Assembly (NCBI RefSeq): GCF_004114615.1
Contig: NZ_CP035300.1
Span: forward strand, 558,001 to 622,000
DNA length: 64,000 nt
Direction of reading: 5' to 3'
Source: Dyella sp. M7H15-1
GTDB taxonomy: Bacteria; Pseudomonadota; Gammaproteobacteria; Xanthomonadales; Rhodanobacteraceae
Below, in pieces: positions 26,382 through 35,804 of this stretch; position 1 is the first letter of the stretch; every line of letters begins with the position of its first letter. A model generated the notes under the pieces. That model was not told where the DNA came from and did no database searches. It saw only the letters and a program-made list of their open reading frames with translations. The position numbers were made by a program, and so were the translations under genes.

Positions 26382-27222
26382 CTTAGGCGAGTCAGGGTGA
26401 AGGGTATTTTGTAAGGGCGTAGTGGCAAAGATAGTTATTGAATTGCCCGAATCGTTGCCCGCGCCAGCCTGGGAATGGGGGAGGATGCGAAACGCCCCCA
26501 TCGTGAAGCGATGCCGGTTGCGCAAGAAACGCTTTGCCTTAGCGATTTCCGCACCGTCCGCAGTATCCTTTACACGGCTTTCGCTGCCACGGGTGAAAGC
26601 GCTTCTATCATTTCTGAGCTTCGCATGCTTCACGACGTCTTCCATTCCCGGAATCACCGGGACGAACCGTCGTAGCTCCCGATAGTGGGACCGTCCGCCC
26701 GGCGTGTCCCAACCTGCCCAACCTCGTCCCGACCTTGTCCCAACCTCGCGGACCGCATGGCAATGCGGGTTGTCCCAACCTGCCCAACCTTTTTGCGCCT
26801 CGCGCGTATATAGATTTGTTTCGGCCTTCGCCGGTTGTGTCTTATATGTGCGTAAACAGGTCGGGCAGGTTGGGTAGGTTGGGACAAGCCAGTCACACCA
26901 ACGGTTTCGATGGCCCAACCTCATCCATCCGAGGTTGGGCCGGTTGGGACAACCCCGCCGCCATCGGTATATCGCCCCTGCAGCGCGGGTCCTCCCGAAG
27001 CGATCCGCATACGGGTTGCACAGCCGCATAACCGCGCTAATCGGAGCCATGCAACTTTGGTTCAAAAGGCGGCGTGGCGGTTTACCGGGTTCAAAAACAG
27101 GCTGCCATCGCACGGACTCATGCCCTGACGATGGCGCGCGACACGATCCGATGCGCTGATCGTCGCGCTGGGAAATGATTTGCCTTAGTCATTTCCCAAC
27201 GAGCGGGCACGCTGCGCGCATG
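26382..27222. other. non-Rhs insert with a repeated 20-bp motif; no firm gene
   Basis: 840 bp between the immunity candidate and the next Rhs piece. A small frame at 26475-26675 (+) reads protein-like (LSDFRTVRSILYTAF, SIISELRMLHDVFHSRNHRD) but has no family I know. The motif tgtcccaacctgcccaacct occurs at 26705-26724 and 26771-26790, and inverted with one mismatch at 26867-26886 and 26932-26951. A hairpin tgggaaatga/tcatttccca lies at 27169-27198. Long minus-strand open frames here look like by-products of composition. Confidence 0.5.
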
Positions 27223-27730
27223 TGGGTTCATCAGTGAGGACCCGATCACGTTTGGTGGTGGGCAGTTGAGCTTCTATGCCTATGTCAACGGCAATCCAAT
27301 TGCTTTTATTGATCCAAATGGGTTGTGGCAATTCACTGCGGGAGTTACGTTATCACCGTTTGGAATTGGTCCAGGCGGAGTGCTGACGTTTGGATACAAT
27401 AATGGCCAATTCAATTTAGGTGGCTGGCTTGGAGCCAGCGTTGGAGATTCGATTTCGCTAAATTTGAACGATGCACCATGTCATACATCTGGAGCATTCC
27501 TCTCCACTCGTGCGGATGGGCGAGCAGGTATTGGAGCATTGGGAACAGATTTCTCAGCGCAATCGGGCCAGGACGGCAGCAGCGCGGATCTCACTACTGG
27601 AGTGCCAGGTTTTGAGCATTTATCGGGAGGCATTGGTATTGATAATGGACAAATAAGTGCAACACCACAGACGAATATTACTGGCGGTGCGCAAGCATTT
27701 TTAGGTGGCGGTGGGCAGATATATTTTTGA
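27223..27730 (+). pseudogene. orphan Rhs tip cassette C (core tail plus unique C-terminus)
   Basis: The frame enters with GFISEDPITFGGGQLSFYAY, the very end of an RHS core, and continues through VNGNPIAFIDPNGLW to a unique tip of about 130 residues. The tip is Gly-rich and beta-like (GVLTFGYNNGQFNLGGWLGA; ISATPQTNITGGAQAFLGGG) and ends at 27730. There is no start codon or upstream core, so it is a displaced 3' end. Internal ATG codons exist but none with a convincing ribosome-binding site. It could be used only after recombination onto an intact Rhs gene. The tip's activity is unknown. Confidence 0.75.
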
Positions 27731-27742
27731 AGAGAGTAAATC

Positions 27743-28141
27743 ATGACATCGCAACATATTTGGTTCTTTGCGCGTCTAACTTTGCTAGTGCTCGGCCTTA
27801 TTGGGTTCGCTGGGTTCCTGCGTACCGGTTCCAATTTTGATCCATTAGCTGGCCTTATTTGTGGTGCCGTAGTTTTTCTTTTCGTTCAATCGACTGTGTC
27901 AAAGTACTCAACGAGAAAGGAGGATATTTTGTCGCTTGTTTCGCCATTCTGGTCGCCCTGGAAATACCCCCAGACTTATTGGTTTACTTTGGGAGCCTTG
28001 GTAGTTATTTGTTCAGTGGTTAATCTCTTTGTTCACGTTGGCATCATCATGGCAATTCGCCTGTATTCTGGCCTGACATTATTTGGAGTTGGTATTCTAG
28101 CGGGATCAATTTTTGCTCGTCGCCGATTGAGAAAAACTTAA
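27743..28141 (+). CDS. membrane protein, candidate immunity for tip cassette C
   Basis: 132 residues with four predicted membrane helices (LTLLVLGLIGFAGFL, LAGLICGAVVFLFVQ, TLGALVVICSVVNLFV, LYSGLTLFGVGILAGSIFA) and a basic C-terminus. GAGAG-like sequence precedes the ATG, 13 bp after the tip's stop. It is AT-rich like the tip. Position suggests an inner-membrane immunity protein; I know no named family. Confidence 0.6.
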   Translation: MTSQHIWFFARLTLLVLGLIGFAGFLRTGSNFDPLAGLICGAVVFLFVQSTVSKYSTRKEDILSLVSPFWSPWKYPQTYWFTLGALVVICSVVNLFVHVGIIMAIRLYSGLTLFGVGILAGSIFARRRLRKT

Positions 28142-28248
28142 CACGTATACGTGCGATAACAGTTCGGTACGGTAACGGTTCCAGGTTCAGTTTGCGATGA
28201 TGTTGAAGGTTGCGAATGTTGAGATGATCCAACATCGGGGTCAACATC

Positions 28249-28261
28249 GGGGTCAGGTTGC
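28249..28261 (+). repeat. junction tag ggggtcaggttgc, copy 1
   Basis: The 13-mer stands directly before the start of Rhs fragment B and is preceded by a partial duplicate (aacatcggggtcaacatcgg). The same 13-mer marks two other Rhs junctions (34410 and 39889). Confidence 0.8.
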
Positions 28262-29365
28262 CTTATTTAGGATCACCCAACAACGATCACACCTTCAACA
28301 CGGTGCAAATGGTGTTGCCGTGCGGCGAGGGGGTGAACTTCCATTTGGTCAGCGGTTCGGCCAATTGGCCGTTCCCGGCCGGTACCGTGTGGGAGCACAC
28401 CGACACCGATTCGTCGCTGTATGGCGCCACCCTGCAGTTCGTCTACGACACCACGCCCAGCGCCGCCCATTGGATCGTGACGATGAAGGACGGCACGCAA
28501 TACGCCTTCACCAATCATGTGCCCAACAGCCTGTCGTGGATACAAGACCGCTACGGCAACCAGATTCAATACACCTACAACGGCGGCCTGCTCGAACAAG
28601 CCCTCTCACCCAGCGGCCGCACCCTCACGTTCAACTACGACAGCGGCAACCGCGTCACTAGCGCCGTCGACCACAGCGGTCGCACCCTCGGCTATGCCTA
28701 CAACAGCGCCGGAAGCCTGACCACGGTCACGTACCCGGACAACACCACCGAGCAATACACCTACGACGCCAACCACCACATGCTCACCATGCAGGATCGG
28801 CGCGGCCATGTGTGGGTGACCAATCAGTACGACGCCAATGGAAGAGTGACCAAGCAAACCTACGCCGACAACACGTCCTATCAGTTTGCCTATATCACTG
28901 ACAGCAACAACGTCGTCACGGCGACCACGGTGACCGACCCGAATGGCAACCAGGAGCAGGTCGCCTTCGATCCAGTGAGCAGTTATCCCTCCAGCATCAC
29001 GGAGGCTTACGGTACCTCGCTGGCGCAGACCGCCACGTTCAACCGTGAGTCGTCGGGCTTACTCGACAGCCAAACGGATGCCCTGGGCCGCACCACCGCC
29101 TACGCCCACGATGCGCTGGGCAACGTCACCAGCATCACGCGGTTATCCGGCACATCCAACGCCGTCACCACCCAGTTCACCTACACCAGCGACTACAACC
29201 AGCTCGCCTCGATCACCGACCCGCTGAATCACACCACCCGCTTCAGTTACACCAATGGTTGTCTGACCCAGGTCACCGACCCGCTGGGCCACGGCACCAC
29301 GATCCAGTGCAATGCCGCCGGCCAGCCGACGACGGTGCAGGATGCGTTGGGCCATACCGTGAGTC
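28262..29365 (+). pseudogene. Rhs core fragment B, 5' part
   Basis: From about 28273 the sequence is nearly identical to 23078-24160 of the complete Rhs gene (NNDHTFNTVQMVLPCGEG through DALGHTVS). A patch around 29120-29270 has diverged while both sides remain almost the same. It has no signal sequence or N-terminal domains. The frame is cut after HTVS by an IS21-family element and continues at 32006. Confidence 0.9.
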
Positions 29366-29564
29366 TGCGTATTTCGGCCCATCGTGACCGCCCATTTCGG
29401 TAAGGCGTGACCGGTCATTTCGGTAAGCCGTGACCGCCCGTTTCGGTTGATCGTGACCGATTTTCGACGGTCACCGAAATCAGCGGTCACGGCTTACCGA
29501 AACGCGCCCCTCGTTGTGCATAACTTCAACGCAACGGCATCCTCCACGGCTTTTTGGAGTGGCG

Positions 29565-31133
29565 ATGCCGACCCCGCGAGTAGCTATGCGCAAGATCAAA
29601 GAATGTCTTCGACTGAAGCTGGAGTGCGACCTCTCGCACGAACGCATCGCCTTGGCCTTGGGTCTGTCCAAGGGCGTGGTCAGCAAGTACGTGAAACGTG
29701 CCACGGCCGCCGGACTGGACTGGCCCGGCCTGTCCGCCATGGACGACAACGCGATTGCCGCCCAGCTGTGTATGTCACCACCCGCCGTGCGTGGCGAGCG
29801 GGCACCCATCGATCTGCCATGGGTGCATCGGGAGTTGCGCCGCAAAGGCGTCACGCGACAATTGTTGTGGCAGGAATACTGCGACGCGAACGCTGGCCGT
29901 CTCACGTACCAATACACCCAGTTTTGCCAGCACCTCCACGACTACACGGCCTCGCTGCGCCGTTCGATGCGTCAGTTGCACGTTGCCGGTGAAAAGCTGT
30001 TTATCGACTACGCCGGCCCCACCCTTGGCGTCGTCAACCCCGACACCGGCGAGCTGCAGCGAGCGCACATCTTCGTGGCCGTGCTGGGTGCGTCCAGTTT
30101 CACCTATGCCTGCGCCACACCGGGCGAAACGCAGATCGACTGGCTGCGCGGCTTGACGCAGGCGTTGGCATTTTTTGGTGGCGTGCCGGCGCTGGTGGTA
30201 CCTGACAATCCGCGCGCGCTGATCACCCAGCCGGATCGCTACGAGCCCGTGCTCAACCGTGCTACGCAGGCGTGTGCAGAGCATTACGGCATGGCGATCC
30301 TGCCGGCCCGCCCACGACGCCCGCAGGACAAGGCCAAGGTCGAGGTCGGCGTGCAGGTGGTCGAGCGCTGGATCCTCGCGCGCTTGCGCCATCCGTGCTT
30401 TTTTACCTTCAGCGCTCTCAATCACGCCATCGCCGACCTGCTGACGGACTTGAATGCACGGCCGTTCAAGAAGCTCGACGGCTCGCGCCGTTCGTGGTTC
30501 GAGACGATCGACCGTCCCGCCCTGATGCCCTTGCCGGCGCAACCCTATGAGCCGGCGCGCTTCAAGCCGTGCAAGGTCAACATCGATTACCACATCGAGG
30601 TCGATGGCCATTACTACAGCGTGCCGCATAGCCTGGTACGCAAGACCGTCGAGGCGCGCATCACCGACACCACCGTCGAGATCCTGCATGCCGGCCAGCG
30701 CATCGCCAGCCACGTCCGCTCCCCGGCGCGCGGACGCCACACCACCGTCGCCGACCACATGCCGGCCGCACATCGTGCGCATCGGGAATGGTCACCCGGT
30801 CGCTTCCTGCACTGGGCCGACACGATCGGCGCGGCAACCCGTCAGTTGGTCGAGCACCTGCTGACCGAGCGCCCGCATCCGGAGATGGGCTATCGCAGTT
30901 GCCTGGGGCTGCTGGCGCTCGCGCGCCAGTACGGCGACGACCGCCTGGAAGCGGCCTGCGCACGCGCGTGGGCGATCGGTTCGCGCACGCGCAAATCCGT
31001 GCAGTCGATCCTGCACAACAAGCTCGATCAACACCCCTTGCCCAGCGCCATCGCCCAAACCGACTGGGTCACACCCGACCACGTCAACCTGCGTGGCCCC
31101 ACCTATTACCGCGATCCACCCACCACTCACTGA
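29565..31133 (+). CDS. istA: IS21 transposase IstA
   Basis: 522 residues; ATG at 29565 with GGAG five bases upstream. An N-terminal helix-turn-helix ([11 protein letters not shown]...[23 protein letters not shown]) is followed by the integrase core: [13 protein letters not shown] (first Asp), [15 protein letters not shown] (second Asp) and [19 protein letters not shown] (Glu). The C-terminal part has the Mu-like YYSVPHSL motif. It catalyses transposition together with IstB and appears intact. Confidence 0.95.
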   Translation: MPTPRVAMRKIKECLRLKLECDLSHERIALALGLSKGVVSKYVKRATAAGLDWPGLSAMDDNAIAAQLCMSPPAVRGERAPIDLPWVHRELRRKGVTRQLLWQEYCDANAGRLTYQYTQFCQHLHDYTASLRRSMRQLHVAGEKLFIDYAGPTLGVVNPDTGELQRAHIFVAVLGASSFTYACATPGETQIDWLRGLTQALAFFGGVPALVVPDNPRALITQPDRYEPVLNRATQACAEHYGMAILPARPRRPQDKAKVEVGVQVVERWILARLRHPCFFTFSALNHAIADLLTDLNARPFKKLDGSRRSWFETIDRPALMPLPAQPYEPARFKPCKVNIDYHIEVDGHYYSVPHSLVRKTVEARITDTTVEILHAGQRIASHVRSPARGRHTTVADHMPAAHRAHREWSPGRFLHWADTIGAATRQLVEHLLTERPHPEMGYRSCLGLLALARQYGDDRLEAACARAWAIGSRTRKSVQSILHNKLDQHPLPSAIAQTDWVTPDHVNLRGPTYYRDPPTTH

Positions 31134-31146
31134 AAAGGAGACCACC

Positions 31147-31905
31147 TTGTTGATCCATCCCACCCTTGAACACTTGCGTGCCCTCAAGCTCGACGGCATG
31201 GCACAGGCGCTGGAAGAACAGCGCCTGTTGCCGGCCTGTCACGATCTGCCGTTCGAAGATCGGCTCGGCATGCTGGTCGATCGCGAACGCCATTGGCGTG
31301 ACGGTCGACGGCAGGAACGATTACTTCGTGTGGCCAAGCTCAAACACGCCCAGGCCTGCCTGGAAGATGTGCAGTACAGCGCCGACCGCGGTATCGACAA
31401 ACGCCTGATCGCCACCTTGTCCGGCGGCGACTGGATCCGGCAGGGGCAAAGTGTGTTGCTGACCGGTCCGACCGGGGTTGGTAAAACGTGGCTGGCGTGT
31501 GCGCTTGGACAACATGCCTGCCGCCAAGGCTTCCCGGTGTTGTATCAGCGTGTGCCACGCCTCGCCGAGATGCTACGCATCGCCCACGCCGACGGCAGCT
31601 TCGGTCGCGTGCTTGCTCAGTTGGCGCGCATCGACGTGCTAATCCTTGACGATTGGGGCATGACACCGCTCGATCAGGCGGCGCGCCATGATCTGCTGGA
31701 GGTCATCGACGATCGCGGCAACGGCAAATCGACCCTCATCACCAGCCAGCTACCGATCGAACACTGGCACGCCTGGCTCAACGATCCCACCCTCGCCGAT
31801 GCCATCCTCGACCGTCTCGTACACCGCTCTCATCGCATCGTGCTGAAGGGCGAATCGATGCGCCGAAAGTCCTCCGCCAAGCCAGCCGCCGATACCTCAT
31901 CGTGA
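31147..31905 (+). CDS. istB: IS21 helper ATPase IstB
   Basis: About 252 residues from a TTG at 31147, with AAGGAG (31135-31140) directly before it and 13 bp after the istA stop. DnaC-like AAA+ motifs are Walker [19 protein letters not shown] near 100 and Walker [10 protein letters not shown] near 166, then [13 protein letters not shown] and [13 protein letters not shown]. It activates IstA and selects target DNA. Confidence 0.95.
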   Translation: MLIHPTLEHLRALKLDGMAQALEEQRLLPACHDLPFEDRLGMLVDRERHWRDGRRQERLLRVAKLKHAQACLEDVQYSADRGIDKRLIATLSGGDWIRQGQSVLLTGPTGVGKTWLACALGQHACRQGFPVLYQRVPRLAEMLRIAHADGSFGRVLAQLARIDVLILDDWGMTPLDQAARHDLLEVIDDRGNGKSTLITSQLPIEHWHAWLNDPTLADAILDRLVHRSHRIVLKGESMRRKSSAKPAADTSS

Positions 31906-32005
31906 CCGGTCCAGTTACACTCGAGTGCACCGCACAATGACTGGCGCTGACCGGTCACGATCAACCGAAATACGCGGTCACGATCGCCGAAATCCGCAGT
32001 GAGTC

Positions 32006-33972
32006 TTACTTACCGGGGCTACGACCTGCAGAGTGTTACCGATCCGCTTGGTCGCACGGTCAACTACGTGGTCGATACTTTGGGACGTCGGATTGCCGCC
32101 CGCGATCCATTGGGAAATGTCACGCTCACGCAATATGACAACAACGATCGTGTAACGGCTATGACAGACCCGCTCAATCAAACCACGACGCAAACTTACG
32201 ACGGCAACGGCAACCTGCTGAGCGTGACGCTGCCCAACACCGGCGTGATCCACTACGCCTACGACAACCGCAACCGGCGGATCACGCGCACCGATGCCAT
32301 GAACCAGAGCGAGTCGTGGACGTATGACGGCATGGGCGATGTGCTCACGCATACGGATCGCAAAGGCCAAGCCACCGACATCAGCTACGACGCGCTTAAC
32401 CGCAGAAGTTTGGTGTCCTACGCCGACGGCTCGGGTACCCAGGCCAGCTACGACGCCGGCAACCGCATTACAAGCCTGACCGACTCGACCAGCGGCACGC
32501 TGAGCTGGGATTACGACGGCCTGGATCGCGTCACCAACACCAGTGCGCCGCAAGGCAGCGTCAGCTACACCTACGATGCCGCCGGCCGGCGCACCAGCAT
32601 GACCGCAGCGGCGCAAGCGATCGCCAACTACGGCTACGACAACGCCAATCGCCTCACCGGCATCACCCAAGGCAGCGAAACGGTGCAGTTGGCGTATGAC
32701 GCCGACAACCGACGAGCCACGCTGACGCTGCCCAACGGCATCACCGTCAACTACGGCTATGACACCGCGAGCGAACTGACCGGACTCAGCTACGCGCAAG
32801 GCAACGGCACCGCGCTGGGCAATCTGACGTATGCCTACGATGCCGACGGACGCATCATCAGCAAAGGCGGCAGCTTCGCCACGGACGTGCTGCCGACGGC
32901 GACCACGCAGCCGGCGACGTTTGACCTCAATGATCGGGAGACGAGCTTCAACGGGCAGGCGCTGACTTACGACGCGAACGGCAACCTGATCGGTGATGGG
33001 ACCAACACGTATACGTGGAATGCGCGGAATCAGCTGACACAGATCAGCCAGGGCGGCAACGTCCAGTTGAGCTACAGCTACGACGCGTTGGGACGTAGAA
33101 CAAGCAAGACCATCCAGGGCGCGGCAACGCAGTTCCTGTATGACGGTGATAACGCTGTGCAGGAAACGCAAGGCAGCACGATCAACCCGATCCTGGTTGG
33201 CTTGATCACGGACGAACGCTTTGCGCGCAACGATGTGACAGGACGTACGTATTTCCTGACGGACCTGCTGAATAGCACGATCGCGTTGACCGATCCGAGC
33301 GGTGCGATCAAGCAGAACTACAGCTATGACCCGTATGGAAACGTGACAGCAAGCGATACGACGACGGGCTTTACGAATCCGTATCAGTACACGGGCAGAG
33401 AGGCGGATAGTCCAGGTCTGTATTACTACCGCGCGCGTTACTACAGCCCGATGATGGGTGGCTTTATCAGTGAAGATCCTATCGGGTTCGGTGGTGGGCA
33501 GGGCAGCTTTTATGCCTATGTGGGGGGTGATCCGCTGAACAGCATTGATCCGCTGGGTCTGTCGGGTCTGAATATTGTCCACGGAGTTCCACCAGGATCT
33601 GTGTCATACACTGCTCCTGATGGGCAGAAATTTTATGCTCCTTCCTCGGCCGACTTTTGTGCAGAGGAGGATGCAGGCCGGAACAATGGACCGAATCCAT
33701 GGGCGATGAGAGATGCTGTTGGACAGGGTGGGCGATTTGATTACCAAAGAGGTGGTAATAACTTCTATCCTGCTTACACGAATGCGGCCAACTATGGCGT
33801 TGGTGTATACATGTATGGGGCTGGGTTCTCTGAGTGGGAGATGAATGCGATTGGCGGGGCGTATTCGTTTTTTAATTCATCCAATTCGAACGCCGCGAGT
33901 CAAAGTAGCTGGTGGGACAATGGGTGGAAAGCCGCCGCAAATGGCAGCCTTGGCTGCGGTTGCAGGAAGTAA
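32006..33972 (+). pseudogene. Rhs core fragment B, 3' part, with a toxin-like tip
   Basis: It continues fragment B (TYRGYDLQSVTDPLGRTVNY) and runs through YD repeats to the core end YYYRARYYSPMMGGFISEDP and DPLNSIDPLGL. It is nearly identical to the main gene up to about 32370, then a mosaic. The tip of about 140 residues contains PNPWAMRDAVGQGGRFDYQR, YPAYTNAANYGVGVYMYGAG and SSWWDNGWKAA. The pattern recalls polymorphic toxin type 44 domains, tentatively. With the IS excised, B would be an N-terminally truncated Rhs of about 1020 residues. Confidence 0.85.
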
Positions 33973-33982
33973 GGAATAGTCG

Positions 33983-34393
33983 ATGACGATGACAAATATT
34001 TCGATGAAGAATGGCGCTTCAAAGTTAAAGATATGGGTTGCCATCAATGCCATTGGGCTAATCCTTTATCTATATTTTTCCTCAAGAATTTGGGCTCCCG
34101 CAGACGAGGCTGGTCTGATGGGTGGTCCTGGTGATCCCATTTTATGGGCTATGACTGCTTTGCCTTTCCTTATCGTCTGCTCGTTAATAAACATACTTTG
34201 GTTTGTGATGATACTTCTAAGGAAAAAGAGATCATCATTTTTGAAATCGTTTTTTGTTTGGGTATTGGTGGTGGCTGCATGGATTTTGGCGAACAGGTAC
34301 GATGAATATCGTCAATACCGCGGAACTGTTGTAATGCAACATGCGGCGCTGATTAGCGGATCAGAACAGAGGTCTGTCAATCAAACGATGTAG
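33983..34393 (+). CDS. membrane protein, candidate immunity for the fragment B tip
   Basis: 136 residues; ATG at 33983 with AAGGAA seven bases upstream, 10 bp after the Rhs stop. Three hydrophobic helices (IWVAINAIGLILYLYF, LWAMTALPFLIVCSLINILWFVMILL, FFVWVLVVAAWILA). AT-rich like the tip. No family recognised. Its place directly behind a toxin tip suggests an inner-membrane immunity protein. Confidence 0.6.
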   Translation: MTMTNISMKNGASKLKIWVAINAIGLILYLYFSSRIWAPADEAGLMGGPGDPILWAMTALPFLIVCSLINILWFVMILLRKKRSSFLKSFFVWVLVVAAWILANRYDEYRQYRGTVVMQHAALISGSEQRSVNQTM

Positions 34394-34409
34394 CCGGATA
34401 ACCGAAACA

Positions 34410-34422
34410 GGGGTCAGGTTGC
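34410..34422 (+). repeat. junction tag ggggtcaggttgc, copy 2
   Basis: Preceded by gaaaca and followed by acttt. It lies between the immunity candidate and Rhs fragment C, about 50 bp before recognisable core sequence resumes. Confidence 0.8.
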
Positions 34423-34465
34423 ACTTTCATCCAACGACGGAAAGAGCACATGTCCTGGGTTTCAA

Positions 34466-34906
34466 CGTGTGCCTCACCCAGGTCGCCGACCCGCTGGGTC
34501 ACGGCACCACGATCCAGTGCAATGCCGCCGGCCAGCCGACGACGGTGCAAGATGCGCTGGGCCATACGATGAGCTTTGCCTATCAGGGCTACGACCTGCA
34601 GAGCCTCACCGATCCGCTCAACCGCATGACGAACTACGTGGTTGATACGCTGGGCCGCCGCATCGCCACGCGCGATGCGCTGGGCAACGTCACCCTTGCG
34701 CAGTACGACACCAACAATCGGGCGGTATCGGCCACCGATGCGCTCAACCAGACCACCACGCAAAACTACGACGGCAACGGCAACCTGCTGAGCGTCACGC
34801 TGCCCAACACGGGCGTGATCCACTACGCCTACGACAACCGCAACCGGCTGGTCACGCGCACCGATGCGATGAACCAGAGCGAGTCATGGACGTATGACGG
34901 CATGGG
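34466..34906 (+). pseudogene. Rhs core fragment C
   Basis: In-frame YD-repeat sequence from CLTQVADPLGHGTTIQCNAA to SESWTYDGMG, homologous to 24060-24500 of the complete gene but closer to fragment F (39975-40203) in its middle part (TDPLNRMTNYVVDTLGRRIA). It ends where the second IS21-family element begins. It has no start signal or tip. Confidence 0.85.
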
Positions 34907-35031
34907 TGCGTATTCCGACGAAATCGGCCACTCATTCCAGCGCAAATCGGCCACCTGATCCGAGCCAAATCGGCCGGGTCTTCCGAGGTTAATCGGCCAC
35001 CCCGGCAAAGGCCGTGCGCGGGGTGGGTGGA

Positions 35032-35793
35032 TTATGGGGTGACGGAGCGGGTCGAGGCCACCGTGGCCGGAGCGCGCTTGCGCATGGACTCGCCGGTGAG
35101 GGCGAGTCGGTAGCTGTTATGGACGAGGCGATCGAGGATGGCGTCGGCGAGGGTGGGGTCGCCCAGGTACGCATGCCACTGCTCGACCGGCAACTGACTG
35201 GTGATGAGGGTGGATTTCTTGTCGTAGCGATCGTCGAGGATTTCCAGCAGGTCGCGCCGATTGAGGTCGGTCAGCGGTGCCAGGGCAAAGTCATCGAGCA
35301 CGATCACGTCGACCTTGGCGAGCGAGCGGAAGTAAGCGCTACGACGTGATTCGGCGTGTGCCTTGGTCAGTTCATCGATCAATCGTGGCAGGCGGAAGTA
35401 GCGCACCGAGTAATCTGCCCGACAGGCCGCTTGAGCGAGCGCACACCCGAGATAACTCTTGCCGACACCGGTCGGTCCGGTGATCAGCACGTTCAGGTGC
35501 TCTTTGATCCACGTCAGCGTGGCGAGTTTGGCGATCAAGCACTTGTCCAGCCCCCGTGCGATGCGTGTATCGAGGTCTTCCAGGGTGGCGCTCTGTCCGA
35601 GTTTGGCCCAGCGTAAACGCTGATGCAGGCGCTGCGTATCGCGGTCGGCCATCTCGTGCTGAACCAACAGGGCCAGGCGGTCCTCGAAGGGCAAATGGTC
35701 GGCTTGGGTAGATGCCAGTTGCTGCGTCAGGGCGGCGGCCATGCCGCGCAAACGCAAGGATTGCAGTTGTTCGATCAAGGGATGTAGCACCAT
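35032..35793 (-). CDS. istB: IS21 helper ATPase IstB (copy 2)
   Basis: 253 residues from the ATG at 35793 (MVLHPLIEQLQSLRLRGMAA), with GGAG just upstream. Walker A is [18 protein letters not shown], Walker B VIVLDDFALAPL, followed by [17 protein letters not shown] and [15 protein letters not shown]. It lies 11 bp after the istA stop. It is clearly diverged from the copy 1 IstB. Confidence 0.95.
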   Translation of the reverse strand: MVLHPLIEQLQSLRLRGMAAALTQQLASTQADHLPFEDRLALLVQHEMADRDTQRLHQRLRWAKLGQSATLEDLDTRIARGLDKCLIAKLATLTWIKEHLNVLITGPTGVGKSYLGCALAQAACRADYSVRYFRLPRLIDELTKAHAESRRSAYFRSLAKVDVIVLDDFALAPLTDLNRRDLLEILDDRYDKKSTLITSQLPVEQWHAYLGDPTLADAILDRLVHNSYRLALTGESMRKRAPATVASTRSVTP

Positions 35794-35804
35794 CGTGGTC
35801 TCCG

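Larger units (their letters stand above)
29366..31998 (+). mobile_element. IS21-family insertion sequence (copy 1)
   Basis: 2633 bp. The ends match as inverted repeats: TGCGTATTTCGG...CGTGACCG on the left, and TGCGGATTTCGGCGATCGTG read inward from the right. A 7-bp target duplication gtgagtc flanks it (29359-29365 and 31999-32005). The left end carries further copies of the cgtgaccg...tttcggt motif, the multiple transposase-binding sites typical of IS21 elements. It encodes istA and istB. Its removal with one target copy restores the Rhs frame. Confidence 0.95.

Noticed and set aside
26475-26675. 66-codon plus-strand frame (LSDFRTVRSILYTAF...)
   Set aside because: Protein-like composition, but no RBS, family or partner; mentioned under the region entry and not called as a gene.
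26160-27113. 317-codon minus-strand open frame in the non-Rhs insert
   Set aside because: Trp/Arg/Pro-rich translation driven by the repeated ggttgggca motif; it overlaps the immunity candidate and has no RBS.
31978-33582. 534-codon minus-strand open frame, with a similar 415-codon frame at 24082-25329
   Set aside because: Both lie exactly antisense to Rhs YD-repeat cores. The translations are Val/Ala/Arg-rich without motifs, and their similarity to each other only mirrors the duplicated sense strand.
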